NCBI GenBank assembly: GCA_023249645.1
Contig: JAHFCF010000009.1
Span: 27,772-91,771 of the forward strand
Length of the DNA stretch: 64,000 nt
Source: Elusimicrobiota bacterium
Lineage (GTDB): Bacteria; Elusimicrobiota; Elusimicrobia; UBA1565; UBA9628
Reading direction: 5' to 3'
Shown: positions 1 through 8,431 of the stretch, one piece after another
Position numbering within the stretch: position 1 is the stretch's first letter
Layout of the letters: each line of letters opens with the position of its first letter
The notes under the pieces: generated by a model
The model's input: the letters and a program-made list of their open reading frames with translations, nothing else
Told to the model about the DNA's origin: nothing
The model's database searches: none
Translations under genes and position numbers: made by a program

Positions 1-1052
1 TACATCGCGGCCACCACGGCCGGCAGGACCTGCGCCGTGCAGATGTTGCTCGTGGCCTTCTCGCGCCGGATGTGCTGCTCGCGCGTCTGAAGGGCCAGCC
101 GCAGGGCGGGCTTGCCTGAGGAGTCCTTGGACACTCCCACGATGCGGCCTGAGATGCATCTTTTCAAGGAATCCTTGGTCGCGAAATAGGCGGCGTGCGG
201 CCCGCCAAATCCCAGGGGCAGCCCGAAACGCTGGGTCGAGCCCACAGCCGCGTCCGCGCCGAATTCTGCCGGGGTCTTCAAGAGAGCCAGGCTCATGAGA
301 TCCGCGGCGACGATGGCGCAGGCGCCGGCCTTATGCGCGCGATCGAAAAACGCGGCATAATCGCAGATGGCGCCGTCGGTCTTCGGGTACTGGACCAAGA
401 CGCCGAAGACCTTCGGTGAAAAATCGAATCTCTCATGGGCTCCGACGATGACCTCCACGCCAATAGCGGCAGCTCGCGTGGAGGCCACGGCGATGGTCTG
501 AGGATGGCAGTCCTCGCTGATGAAAAAGGCGTCGACCCGCGGGTCCGGGCGCGCGTTGCGCGCCATGGCCATGGCCTCAGCCGCGGCCGTGGCCTCGTCC
601 AAGAGCGAGGCATTGGCCACATCGAGGCCAGTCAAGTCGCAGATCATTGTCTGGAAGATCAGCAGGGCCTCCAATCGGCCTTGCGAGATCTCTGCCTGAT
701 AAGGAGTGTAGGCCGTGTACCAGCCGGGGTTCTCGAGGATGTTGCGCCGGATGACCGCCGGGGTCACGGCCTCATGGTAACCCATGCCGAGATAGGAACG
801 CCAGATCTGGTTTTTGGAAGCGATGGCCTTGAGTCCGGTCAAAGCCTCGTGCTCGCTGAGAGCCTCGGGAAGATGCAGCAGACGCTTGAGGCGGATGTCC
901 TCGGGCACGGCCGCGTCAGCCAAAGCTTCCAAAGAAGGATAGCCCAGAAGCTTGAGCATCCGGGCCCTTTCCTCAGGACCGGGGCCCAGGTGGCGCGAAG
1001 CGAAGCTCTCGGACGGCGGGATCTCGGCCGCCGGGGCCTTAGTGGCCCGCAT
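1..1052 (-). CDS. gcvP: Glycine dehydrogenase (decarboxylating), P-protein, N-terminal part
   Basis: PLP-dependent P-protein of the glycine cleavage system. It decarboxylates glycine and passes the aminomethyl group to the lipoyl arm of GcvH. About 350 N-terminal residues lie in the window and the rest runs off the left edge. Visible family blocks are [13 protein letters not shown] near the start, [62 protein letters not shown] and [16 protein letters not shown]. The FxxRHxGP start is typical of the long single-chain P-protein (about 950 residues) rather than the split two-subunit form, but the C-terminal half is not visible to prove it. The ATG at 1052 overlaps the end of gcvH by 14 bases, as expected for translational coupling in a gcvT-gcvH-gcvP operon. 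Confidence 0.95.
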   Translation of the reverse strand, partial: MRATKAPAAEIPPSESFASRHLGPGPEERARMLKLLGYPSLEALADAAVPEDIRLKRLLHLPEALSEHEALTGLKAIASKNQIWRSYLGMGYHEAVTPAVIRRNILENPGWYTAYTPYQAEISQGRLEALLIFQTMICDLTGLDVANASLLDEATAAAEAMAMARNARPDPRVDAFFISEDCHPQTIAVASTRAAAIGVEVIVGAHERFDFSPKVFGVLVQYPKTDGAICDYAAFFDRAHKAGACAIVAADLMSLALLKTPAEFGADAAVGSTQRFGLPLGFGGPHAAYFATKDSLKRCISGRIVGVSKDSSGKPALRLALQTREQHIRREKATSNICTAQVLPAVVAAM

Positions 1053-1440
1053 GGGCTTCAGCGGTCTTCAGGAAGGCCTGATAGGCCGCCCAATCCATCA
1101 GCTTGTTGATCTCCCCGGGGTTGGAAGGCTTGAGCTTGAAGAACCAGCCTTCGTCGTGCGGGGAGCGGTTGACCACGGCCGGATCCTGGGCCAGAACCGG
1201 ATTGCCAGCCGTGACTTCTCCGGTGATGGGAGAATAGACGTCGAAGGCGGCCTTGACCGACTCGACCACGCCGCAGGCCTCCCCGACGTTGACCGTCCGA
1301 CCTGGCTTGGGCGGCTCGGCGAAAACGATGTCCGTGATCTCCTTCTGGGCATGGTCGGAGAGTCCCACCACGGCGACTCCTCCTTCCAGGCAGACCCACT
1401 CGTGCGTCTTGGCGAAGCGGCAGTTCTCAGGCTTTGGCAT
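1039..1440 (-). CDS. gcvH: Glycine cleavage system H protein
   Basis: Lipoyl carrier protein of the glycine cleavage complex, 133 residues, the usual family length. It shuttles the aminomethyl group from P-protein to T-protein. The lipoylation site is seen in [20 protein letters not shown], where Lys63 is the modified residue. The N-terminal KTHEWV and the C-terminal [13 protein letters not shown] blocks are also typical. It overlaps gcvT upstream by 14 bases and gcvP downstream by 14 bases, so all three are probably made from one transcript in fixed ratio. Confidence 0.97.
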   Translation of the reverse strand: MPKPENCRFAKTHEWVCLEGGVAVVGLSDHAQKEITDIVFAEPPKPGRTVNVGEACGVVESVKAAFDVYSPITGEVTAGNPVLAQDPAVVNRSPHDEGWFFKLKPSNPGEINKLMDWAAYQAFLKTAEAHAGH

Positions 1441-2548
1441 TTTTGAGCTCCTTGGAAAGATAGAACGGCATGCGCACGATCTCGGCCGCTGCCTGGCGGC
1501 CGTGGATCTCGACAGAGACCTGGGCGCCGGGCTTCAGATCCGGTCGATCGAGATAACCCATCCCGATGCCGACCTGCAGAGTGGGCGAGAAGGTGGCGCT
1601 GGCCAGAGTCCCGGAAGGCTTGCCTTCCACGAAGACCGGGCAGCCGGGCCTGGGGACTCCGCGCTCGCAGAGCTTGATCCCGAAGAGCCGGCGCTTCAAG
1701 CCCGCGGCCTTCTGACGGACCAGGATCTCTTTGCCGATGAAATCGCCCTTATCCAGCTTGACCACCCAGCCGTAGCCTGCCTCGAAACTGGAATGCTCCG
1801 CGTCGATGTCCGAGCCGTAGAGGAGATAGCCCGCCTCCAGACGCAGGGTGTCGCGGCAGCCCAGGCCGCAGGCAACGGCCTCGAAAGCCTCGCCGCGCGA
1901 CATGAGATGCTCCCAGACCTGGACCGTGTGCCCGGAAGGGACGATGAACTCGCAGCCCTCCTCGCCCGTGTAGCCGGTGCGGGTCACGATGCCGGGCTTG
2001 CCCAGGATGTCGAGCTCCACGGCCCCGAAGCGCGCAAGCTTGGGCACGGACGGGAAATCCAGGCCCACGACTTCCAAGGCCCTGGGGCCCTGGAGCGCGA
2101 TCATGCCGTAGTCATCGCTCTTGTTCTCCAGGCGGACCTGAAAATTGGCAGCCTGGCTCTTCAGCCAGGTAAAATCATCCTCGCAGGTCGAGGCATTGAC
2201 CACGAGAAAATAGCGGTCCGGTGCGAAGCAGGAGATGATGAGATCGTCGACCACGCCGCCCTTCTCGTTGGGCAGATGGGAATAGATGGCCTGGCCGGGC
2301 TTGATGCGGGAGATGTCGTTGGTGTTGACCTTCTGGAGGAAGTCGAGAGCCTGAGGACCATGGACCCAGACCTGGCCCATGTGGGAGACGTCGAAGAGAC
2401 CGACGGCCTGGCGCACCGCCTGGTGCTCCTTCAATATGCCCTCATACTGGACCGGCAGCTCCCAACCGTGGAAATCCACGATCCGGCCGCCAAGCTTCTT
2501 GTGGGTCTCGTAGAGAGGGGTGCGCCGCAGGATCGCGCTGGTCGTCAT
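1427..2548 (-). CDS. gcvT: Glycine cleavage system T protein (aminomethyltransferase)
   Basis: Tetrahydrofolate-dependent aminomethyltransferase that releases ammonia and makes 5,10-methylene-THF from the aminomethyl-lipoyl group on GcvH. The protein is 373 residues from the ATG at 2548. Family blocks seen are TPLYETHKKLGGRIVDFHGW, GLFDVSHMGQV, TGYTGEEGCEFIVP and the C-terminal GIGMGYLDRPDLKPG. The open frame extends 14 codons further upstream to 2590, but MTTSAILRRTPL is the normal start of the family and I chose it. No strong ribosome-binding site precedes it. A TATTTT sequence 9 bases before the ATG could be a -10 box. It is the first gene of the gcv operon and divergent from the gene at 2673. 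Confidence 0.95.
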   Translation of the reverse strand: MTTSAILRRTPLYETHKKLGGRIVDFHGWELPVQYEGILKEHQAVRQAVGLFDVSHMGQVWVHGPQALDFLQKVNTNDISRIKPGQAIYSHLPNEKGGVVDDLIISCFAPDRYFLVVNASTCEDDFTWLKSQAANFQVRLENKSDDYGMIALQGPRALEVVGLDFPSVPKLARFGAVELDILGKPGIVTRTGYTGEEGCEFIVPSGHTVQVWEHLMSRGEAFEAVACGLGCRDTLRLEAGYLLYGSDIDAEHSSFEAGYGWVVKLDKGDFIGKEILVRQKAAGLKRRLFGIKLCERGVPRPGCPVFVEGKPSGTLASATFSPTLQVGIGMGYLDRPDLKPGAQVSVEIHGRQAAAEIVRMPFYLSKELKNAKA

Positions 2549-2596
2549 GATGGGGTCAAAATAGCAAATTGACCGGGCCAGACGCCACAATACCGC

Positions 2597-2640
2597 CTAG
2601 GTCGAAAGGCCTATGCCGCGCCTACCCAAAAGACCCCTGC
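2597..2640. promoter_or_regulatory. Degenerate GGCCTA-containing element in a divergent promoter region
   Basis: Between gcvT (-) and the exported gene at 2673 (+) lies a stretch with GGCCTA and, on the other strand, TCTTTTGGGTAGGC. It resembles, imperfectly, the hairpins at 24977-25004 and 41317-41344, which share CTAGGCCTTTTGGG. Downstream, TACACT at 2660-2665 ends 7 bases before the ATG at 2673 and may be the -10 box. The similarity is partial, so this is a weak call. Confidence 0.3.
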
Positions 2641-2672
2641 GCTAAAACACCGTTTCCTTTACACTATCGTCA

Positions 2673-5429
2673 ATGGTCTTATTGAAGAAGTCATTGGCAA
2701 GCGCGCTCTGCGCGCTGATGCTCCTGTCCGCGCCTGGGCCGCAGGCTTATGCCGCCATGGCCCAGCCCAGCCCCGAATCCGTTCCCATCGTCGGACGGAT
2801 GACTTTCAACGAGAAATATCTCGTCCTGGGCTGTCTCAACCATCACCTCGACACGTTTCCGACATTGACCCCGCTCCCCGAGCCCGATCCGCAGACGCTG
2901 GCTGCTCATTTATCAGGCTTCAGCCTAAGCAAGGAGGATGTCATCGCCAAGCAGGTGCTCAGACAAGCCCTCCTTGAGCCAAAAACCCTGCAGGATAGGA
3001 GATCCAATAACCCCGGCCGGAAGAATCTCGCCGAGAAAACAACGGACATCGCTGCAGTGCTCCATGCGGATCCCCAACGCCGCCAAGCTTTTTTCAATGC
3101 GCTCACGCCTCTTCCCGAAGTCGATCCAGAGACCATCCGGCTTTACAGCCAGCTCATTTTTGACGGGACAGAACTGAAAAAGACCTATGCGGAAGCCGTT
3201 GAAAAATTGTCCAGACCCGCGGAACTCAGGGATGATTCAGGCCCTTTGAATTTCCTGGCAGATGCCATAGAAAAGACCGACCCGCGCGCCGGCCACTTCA
3301 TCGCTCGGAAAATCATCAAAAAATTGCCGGATGCTACTGCACTAACCCTGTGCCGCATGTCCCTGCTCTTGGGAGATGTTTCCCACGGCAACAAAAGAGA
3401 AAACAAGCGCATTGTCCCTGCCCTGCTTTCCCGGCTGGCCCAAGTCTCCGGTGAAGATGCCCTTACTATTATTGGAGATGTCGGCTGGATAGCCAACGAA
3501 GACCGGCGCATTCTTCCTAGCGTCGTCGATTTCTTCCTGCAAAGACTGCCTCAGGCCTCTGGTGATGAACTGGAAAATCTCACCCACATGCTAGGGGTGT
3601 TGGCTCGCCATGCCAAGCAGCGCCCCAGGATCGTCCAGGCCTTGCTTGCCGGCTTTTTACAAGGCGCGGAAGACCGCTTTCACCATTTCTGGAAACCTTT
3701 AGCCACAGCCATGGTTAAAGATAAAAAAACAAGCCATGAGATAGTCGCCCTGCTGCTCAAAGAAGTCTACCCCGACAGCCCGCCATTGAGAGCGATGGAC
3801 ATCGTGAACATCCTCAGCCAACTAGCCAAAGAGGATCCTTCTTTTGTCCCCGTACTCGTGCAGGCTCGTTTGGATAAGGAGTTCCCTAACAACTCACTAT
3901 TCGGCTGGCTCCATGGGGATTTGTGCAGGCTGGTAGATAACCACCCTCAAGCCAGGAAAATACTTTTGCAAGCGTTGGATAAACATCCCGGGGCCTTTTG
4001 CGGCCTGGATCGGCATATCCTAATCGTTGACATGCCCCGGACAGGGCTGGCTGCGGCTAAACTCCTTCTCGGAAAACTCACCCCTGATTCCAGCCTTGGG
4101 ACGTTTGAATCGATCATCTCGCTTCTGCAGTCGTCATATGCCGCGCCTCTCCAACTGCTCAGGAGCGCATGGAACCGTTTCCTCTTCCTTTTGCCCGACC
4201 TTTCCGAAGAAAAATCAGCGGTAATCCGCAATTTTCTTGACCATACTTCGCACAATTTCAAGGACCAGGCTCGCCTCCAACGGATTGCCGCCCAAATAGA
4301 TGAAGAGCGGCGCCTTCGCGGGGCCATGAAGGCATTGGAAACCGTCGCTGGAATCTCCGCATCTTCCGTCTCTCAAGCAACAAACACTCAAAAATCCAAC
4401 TCGTTCCTGAAAAAATTACTCGGGGAAAAACTTGTCGCCTATTTCAATTCCAATGGCCCAACATCTCCGCTGCAACACATCCCCGGCTCCGCGCGACAAT
4501 TCCAAGACGGCCAGCAAACCCTGCAGCGCCGCATGCCTACTCTCTGGCTGGCGCTTCAAAATCCGGACAAAATGGCCCGGCTTCTCTTCATCCTGAGCCT
4601 ACTTCGGATGGCCTACCCCTACAATCTAGCCAATGCCTCTGAAAAAACGCCTCTTCAATGGGCTAAAGAAAATGGGATTGAATTCGAACTCAACGAACTC
4701 CATATCGCCCCGGTGAGCGAAAGTTTCAGAAGGCATATCCTCTACGTCAAAGACACAGCAGGGACTTTCGCCGTGGAGATCAAGATGCCGGGCGAGAGGG
4801 ATGAGAAAACCATGATTTATCCGGAACACTTCCTGATCCCTCAGCAATTATGGGAAAAATATCCGAATGATCCCGGCGTGGTCCAGCCGCTCTATTACAG
4901 CCAATATCAGGGGGAGATCTCCCTCTATGGCGCCAAGATGCAATTCACTAAACTGGCGCCATTGGGCGTCATGATCTTTGCCTATGAAGATGGCAAGCGC
5001 CTCAAAAATGCTACTCCCTTTCTCAAAAATGACTCATGGAAAATGATCTTCATCGATCCGGTCGTCACCGCCATCCGGCTGCACCGCGAAGGATGGCGAG
5101 GAACTCTGCCCATTGACGGGATTCTCCACACGGACATGCACCATGAGAATGTCAGGGTCTTGCCGAGCGGCCAGGGCATATTGGTCGGAGATTTCGGGAT
5201 CTTTCGGAAAGAGCGCCTGAGCATGGAAGAGCGCTCCAGGGAAACGCTAGGGCTGCTCAGCAGCGCACAAACCAATATGATCGGCGCAGAAGGGGTATCG
5301 GTCTCTCCTTCTATGCGTGAAGCCATCTATCCTGAGGTGGTCAAGCGCCTGGCTCAGGGGGTCACCGACCCCCAACAGCTCAAAGCCATCGAAGAAGAAG
5401 TCCGCCAGGAATTGGGTCTGAAAAATTGA
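2673..5429 (+). CDS. Exported protein with helical N-terminal region and protein-kinase-like C-terminal domain
   Basis: A 918-residue protein of unknown role. It starts with a signal peptide (VLLKKSLASALCALMLLSAPGPQAYA). Residues about 100-650 are rich in amphipathic helices and look like a HEAT/ARM-type repeat region, but I cannot assign a family. From about residue 680 there is a kinase-fold signature: FAVEIK (residue about 690, resembling the ATP-binding VAIK lysine), a hinge-like MIFAYEDGKRL, HTDMHHENV (about 818, resembling the HRDxxxxN catalytic loop) and GDFG (about 839, resembling DFG). The spacing of these motifs is correct for a kinase or aminoglycoside-phosphotransferase fold. Base composition is visibly more AT-rich than the neighbouring gcv and cox genes. 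A -10-like TACACT lies 7 bases before the ATG and no ribosome-binding site is seen. It stands alone, so context gives no pathway. Confidence 0.75.
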   Translation: MVLLKKSLASALCALMLLSAPGPQAYAAMAQPSPESVPIVGRMTFNEKYLVLGCLNHHLDTFPTLTPLPEPDPQTLAAHLSGFSLSKEDVIAKQVLRQALLEPKTLQDRRSNNPGRKNLAEKTTDIAAVLHADPQRRQAFFNALTPLPEVDPETIRLYSQLIFDGTELKKTYAEAVEKLSRPAELRDDSGPLNFLADAIEKTDPRAGHFIARKIIKKLPDATALTLCRMSLLLGDVSHGNKRENKRIVPALLSRLAQVSGEDALTIIGDVGWIANEDRRILPSVVDFFLQRLPQASGDELENLTHMLGVLARHAKQRPRIVQALLAGFLQGAEDRFHHFWKPLATAMVKDKKTSHEIVALLLKEVYPDSPPLRAMDIVNILSQLAKEDPSFVPVLVQARLDKEFPNNSLFGWLHGDLCRLVDNHPQARKILLQALDKHPGAFCGLDRHILIVDMPRTGLAAAKLLLGKLTPDSSLGTFESIISLLQSSYAAPLQLLRSAWNRFLFLLPDLSEEKSAVIRNFLDHTSHNFKDQARLQRIAAQIDEERRLRGAMKALETVAGISASSVSQATNTQKSNSFLKKLLGEKLVAYFNSNGPTSPLQHIPGSARQFQDGQQTLQRRMPTLWLALQNPDKMARLLFILSLLRMAYPYNLANASEKTPLQWAKENGIEFELNELHIAPVSESFRRHILYVKDTAGTFAVEIKMPGERDEKTMIYPEHFLIPQQLWEKYPNDPGVVQPLYYSQYQGEISLYGAKMQFTKLAPLGVMIFAYEDGKRLKNATPFLKNDSWKMIFIDPVVTAIRLHREGWRGTLPIDGILHTDMHHENVRVLPSGQGILVGDFGIFRKERLSMEERSRETLGLLSSAQTNMIGAEGVSVSPSMREAIYPEVVKRLAQGVTDPQQLKAIEEEVRQELGLKN

Positions 5430-5477
5430 TCAGCTTGAGAAATGTAGTCGACCTCATTGCTTCGTCGACATTAGGTA

Positions 5478-5483
5478 TATAAT
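5478..5483 (+). promoter_or_regulatory. Possible promoter -10 box upstream of the palindromic repeat
   Basis: A perfect TATAAT at 5478-5483 follows TTGCTT at 5457-5462 with a short 15-base spacer. No protein gene follows on this strand; the next feature is the long palindrome at 5541-5666. If active, it would make an untranslated RNA containing that hairpin. The spacer is suboptimal and AT-rich sequence makes chance matches likely. Confidence 0.25.
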
Positions 5484-5540
5484 TCTCTTCCTTAATACCC
5501 CCGTTTGAGCCCTCATGATTGGTGTGATTACTTTCAAGAA

Positions 5541-5666
5541 AGATGGCGGCACTATCTCGAATTATCTTTATTTTATAAATACTTTTTTTAAAATACCGCC
5601 AGCGCTGGCGGTAAAACAAAAAAAGTGATTATAAAATATGAATTTTCCGATATCGAGCCGCCATCT
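5541..5666. repeat. Long symmetric near-palindromic repeat, copy A
   Basis: A 126-base element with exact two-fold symmetry around 5603.5. The outer arms AGATGGCGGC and GCCGCCATCT (5541-5550 and 5657-5666) pair perfectly. The centre is a perfect 18-base palindrome, ACCGCCAGCGCTGGCGGT, at 5595-5612. Between them are AT-rich arms that pair partly (TATTTTATAA and ACTTTTTTT blocks against their complements). A second element with the same architecture lies at 45113-45235. Both are followed on the right by CGCCAT(C/G)TGGGAACTT (here 5659-5674). Possibilities are a MITE-like mobile element, a structured RNA or a cruciform-forming site. Confidence 0.8.
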
Positions 5667-5723
5667 GGGAACTTCCCATCATTCGTAGCGCGATTGGCGC
5701 TTTCAGATTATGAAGAATTCAGG

Positions 5724-6599
5724 TCACTCAAAACTCAAGGCCTGACCCCAGAAGGCTGACCCCAGAAGGACCAGGACCACGAGCACGAAGGCGTTGAGGT
5801 GGACGAAAGCGACCCGAAAAGAATCAGCGGCTTGCGCATGACGCAGCAGGCGCACGGCTTGACCCGTGAGCCATACGGATGCGACGAACAGCAAGAGGCA
5901 CGTCGTGGTCGAACCGACCACGCCGAAGAGGGGCAGGAGCAGAACCGAAGCCGCGACCATGCTCATCCAGACCGCGGTCAGGCGCGCCAGGCGGATCGGC
6001 CCGAATACCTCGGCCAGGTGAGGGAATCCCGCGCGCCCGAGGTCAGCCGACTGGCTCGGAACCAGCAGCCAGAAATGCGGCACCTGCCAGAGATAAAAGA
6101 AGAAGCAGAGGGCCACAAGCCTTGGATCCTGCCAAGGTCGCCCGGCTGAGAGCCAGCCGAGGATCGGCGGCACGACGCCGACCAGGGCGCCCGGCACCAC
6201 GGCGAAAGGTGTCACACGCTTCAAAGGCGTGTAAACGGCGATGTACCAAGCCACGGCCGCGGCCGCCAGAACGCTCCCCATCAGCCCGGCCGCTTTGAAG
6301 ACCAGGGCAAAACCTATCAGCAGAAAAACAAATGCCGTTGTCAGCGCTTGGCCGGGACTGAGACGGCCCGACGGCAATGGCCGATGCTGAGTACGCCGCA
6401 TCAGCCGATCGAGGTCCCGCTCCTGATACTCGTTGAGCGCGCAGGCTCCGCAAGCCAGCACGAACACGCCCGATCCCAGGAGCGCGGCGCGCCTGTCCAA
6501 GCCATGGGCGGCCAAGACAAAAACGGCCAAAGATGAAAGGCTCGCGGCCGCGCAGATGCGGATCTTGACCAGATCCGCCCAAAGCCGCCAGGACCTCAC
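5724..6599 (-). CDS. ctaB: Protoheme IX farnesyltransferase (heme O synthase)
   Basis: Integral membrane UbiA-family prenyltransferase, 291 residues. It adds a farnesyl group to heme B to make heme O for the terminal oxidase. The prenyl-diphosphate/Mg binding motif is NEYQERDLDRLMRRTQHRPL near residue 57, and YTPLKR and VPHFW blocks follow. About eight or nine hydrophobic segments are visible. The start overlaps the coxB stop by 4 bases, making it the last gene of the act-cox operon. An oddity: the last codons contain a perfect 14-base tandem duplication (5742-5755 and 5756-5769, CTGACCCCAGAAGG on the + strand). Because 14 is not a multiple of three, it changes the C-terminal reading frame. 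Confidence 0.93.
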   Translation of the reverse strand: MRSWRLWADLVKIRICAAASLSSLAVFVLAAHGLDRRAALLGSGVFVLACGACALNEYQERDLDRLMRRTQHRPLPSGRLSPGQALTTAFVFLLIGFALVFKAAGLMGSVLAAAAVAWYIAVYTPLKRVTPFAVVPGALVGVVPPILGWLSAGRPWQDPRLVALCFFFYLWQVPHFWLLVPSQSADLGRAGFPHLAEVFGPIRLARLTAVWMSMVAASVLLLPLFGVVGSTTTCLLLFVASVWLTGQAVRLLRHAQAADSFRVAFVHLNAFVLVVLVLLGSAFWGQALSFE

Positions 6600-7540
6600 C
6601 GGGGCCCCAGCGACTCGATATAGGAGACGACCTCCTCCAACTCGCTCTTCGAGAGCACTGACGGCGGCATGATGGGCGGATAGCCCTTGACCAATTCGTC
6701 TTCAGGCCTCAAGATGACGCGCTTGAGGAACTCTTCGTCCGCCACGACCACCCGCTCCCCGCCATCGACGAACACGGTCTGCCGGCTCTTGAAAAGCCCT
6801 TTCAGCGTGGGGCCCACGCTGGGGCTGCCGTCCACGGAATGGCAGGCCAGGCAGGCCTTAACGCTCAACAGAGAAACGATGGCCGAGCCTTGGCCCTTGG
6901 GCGGGATGATCGGCGCCAGTCGCGACACGGCCTCATCGGAGAAATACCAGGCCTTGAAGTCGGCCTCGGGCAGGACATGGACCTTGGAGAGCATGGCCGA
7001 GTGGCTGACCCCGCAGATGACCGTGCATTGGATGTCGAAATCCCCCAAGAGCCAGGGGATGAACCAGACATAGTTGTGCTTTCCGGGCACCACGTCGATC
7101 TTCACTCGGAAGGCGGGGATGAAGAGTCCGTGGATGACGTCCAAGGACTGCGTCACCAGCTTCACCGGCCGGCCCAGGGCCACATAGAGCTGGTCGGTCT
7201 GCTTGCCGTTGGGATACTTGAAGCTCCAGGCCCATTGCCGGGCCGTCACCTGCACCGCCAGCGCGTCGGGCGGCGGATGGCGCATGGTGCTGAAATTGGT
7301 CCAACCGTAATAGAACATGACCAAGAACAGCGCCAACGGCACCACGGTCCAGATGACTTCAAGGAGCGCGTGGCCTTCCACGTCGACGGGCTCGGGGTGG
7401 CGCTTTCGGCTGTAGCGGATGCAGAAATAGATGATGAAGAAAGTGACCAAGAGCAGGAACACCACGCAGATCGACAAGGCGATCAAAAAAAGCCGGTCGG
7501 TCTGCACGCTGACGCTGGAGGCTTGGGCAAGGAAGGGCAT
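6596..7540 (-). CDS. coxB: Cytochrome c oxidase subunit II with fused cytochrome c (caa3 type)
   Basis: Subunit II of the terminal oxidase, 314 residues. There are two N-terminal membrane helices (residues about 18-42 and 62-80), then a cupredoxin domain. Its CuA site is visible as the His in DVIHGLFIPAF and the CTVICGVSHSAM block (C-x3-C-x3-H-x2-M). The C-terminal third is a class I cytochrome c with heme motif CLACH and a distal methionine region (PPIMPP). The fused cytochrome marks a caa3 oxidase that takes electrons from complex III directly or through a small carrier. There is no obvious lipobox. It lies last among the oxidase subunits, four bases after coxD, whereas caa3 operons usually begin with it. 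Confidence 0.96.
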   Translation of the reverse strand: MPFLAQASSVSVQTDRLFLIALSICVVFLLLVTFFIIYFCIRYSRKRHPEPVDVEGHALLEVIWTVVPLALFLVMFYYGWTNFSTMRHPPPDALAVQVTARQWAWSFKYPNGKQTDQLYVALGRPVKLVTQSLDVIHGLFIPAFRVKIDVVPGKHNYVWFIPWLLGDFDIQCTVICGVSHSAMLSKVHVLPEADFKAWYFSDEAVSRLAPIIPPKGQGSAIVSLLSVKACLACHSVDGSPSVGPTLKGLFKSRQTVFVDGGERVVVADEEFLKRVILRPEDELVKGYPPIMPPSVLSKSELEEVVSYIESLGPR

Positions 7541-7544
7541 GGTC

Positions 7545-7832
7545 TTAGGGCCGCCAGGCGATGTCGAAGAAAAGCATCCCGATGAAGACGACGAGCGTGG
7601 AGAGCGCGACGAAGAGCATGGTCTTGAGCACGATCGTCTCGTACTTCACATGCATGAAGAAATAGAACACGAGGCCGGCCTTGAGCGGGGTGACGCTGAG
7701 CATGGCCCAGACCGCCGCGCCGGAGGACAGGCGGCTGGAGACCACAAGCGCCCCAGTCAAGACGAGCAGAGTCGCCCAGACCTTGATCAAGGTCGCATAC
7801 TCGATGATGTGGCCCTGTTCGTGCTCGCTCAT
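7545..7832 (-). CDS. coxD: Cytochrome c oxidase subunit IV (small membrane subunit)
   Basis: A 95-residue protein with three hydrophobic segments, the pattern of the small subunit IV of heme-copper oxidases (prokaryotic COX4 family). The segment SVTPLKAGLVFYFFMHVKYE matches the conserved KAxLVxxFFMHLKYE block. The start MSEHEQGHIIEY at 7832 was chosen because its ATG overlaps the coxC stop by 4 bases; the frame extends further upstream inside coxC but without family similarity. It probably assists assembly or stability of the oxidase. Confidence 0.88.
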   Translation of the reverse strand: MSEHEQGHIIEYATLIKVWATLLVLTGALVVSSRLSSGAAVWAMLSVTPLKAGLVFYFFMHVKYETIVLKTMLFVALSTLVVFIGMLFFDIAWRP

Positions 7833-8431
7833 GCCGCCAGGTAGAACAACGGAAGAAGGAATATCCAGATCACATCCACCAGATGCCAATAGAGGCCGGA
7901 ATTCTCCAGGGAGACGTAATCATCCGCCCGGACGCGGTCGCGAGCCAGCCAGACCAGCATGACGCACAGCAAGAGAGTGCCTGCCAGCACGTGCAGGCCG
8001 TGCAGCCCGGTCATGATGAAGTAAAGGCCGAAGAAGATCGGCTCGCCCGCAGGGCTGTGCGCCAAGGCCGGGCCGTTGGGATAAAAGCCGTGATGGAACT
8101 TCTGGCTCCATTCGACGCCCTTGTTGATCAAAAAGAACACGCCGCAGGCGATGGTCAAAGCGACCAGGCGCATAGCCAGCTTCTTGCTGCCTTTCTGGAT
8201 GGCCGTGATGGCCGCTGCCATGAACAGGCTGCTGGTGAGAAGGATGACGGTGTTGGCCACGCCCAAGAAGACGTTGAGCTCGCGGCTGGCCGTGTGGAAC
8301 TCCTCGGGGTGCAGGGCGCGGGAGCCGGCATACAGGATGAAGAGACCGCCGAAGAGCATGAGCTCCGTGAACAGGAACAGCCACATGCCGATCTTGGCGC
8401 CCTGGTAGTCCTTCTCCGGGACTTCGCTCAT
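7829..8431 (-). CDS. coxC: Cytochrome c oxidase subunit III
   Basis: Integral membrane subunit III, 200 residues from ATG 8431, the short five-helix form. Family blocks seen are KIGMWLFLFTELMLFGGLF near the N-terminus and FGLYFIMTGLHGLHVLAG, followed by ENSGLYWHLVDVIWIFLLPLFYL at the C-terminus. The frame runs 31 codons further upstream inside coxA, but MSEVPEKDYQGAKIGMWLF is the normal start and overlaps the coxA stop by 4 bases. The subunit stabilises the catalytic core and supports proton uptake. Confidence 0.95.
   Translation of the reverse strand: MSEVPEKDYQGAKIGMWLFLFTELMLFGGLFILYAGSRALHPEEFHTASRELNVFLGVANTVILLTSSLFMAAAITAIQKGSKKLAMRLVALTIACGVFFLINKGVEWSQKFHHGFYPNGPALAHSPAGEPIFFGLYFIMTGLHGLHVLAGTLLLCVMLVWLARDRVRADDYVSLENSGLYWHLVDVIWIFLLPLFYLAA

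Noticed and set aside
1253-2572. 439-codon + strand ORF opposite gcvT/gcvH
   Set aside because: It is antisense to gcvT and gcvH, which have unmistakable motifs; there is no ribosome-binding site or recognisable domain.
5380-5619. 79-codon - strand ORF covering repeat copy A
   Set aside because: It runs through the AT-rich arm and the central palindrome of the repeat and into the end of the kinase-like gene; no start signals.
5541-5666. Insertion sequence ends for the palindromic repeats
   Set aside because: No transposase is present near either copy, and the symmetry is internal to one element rather than at two ends of a longer unit. Called a repeat instead.
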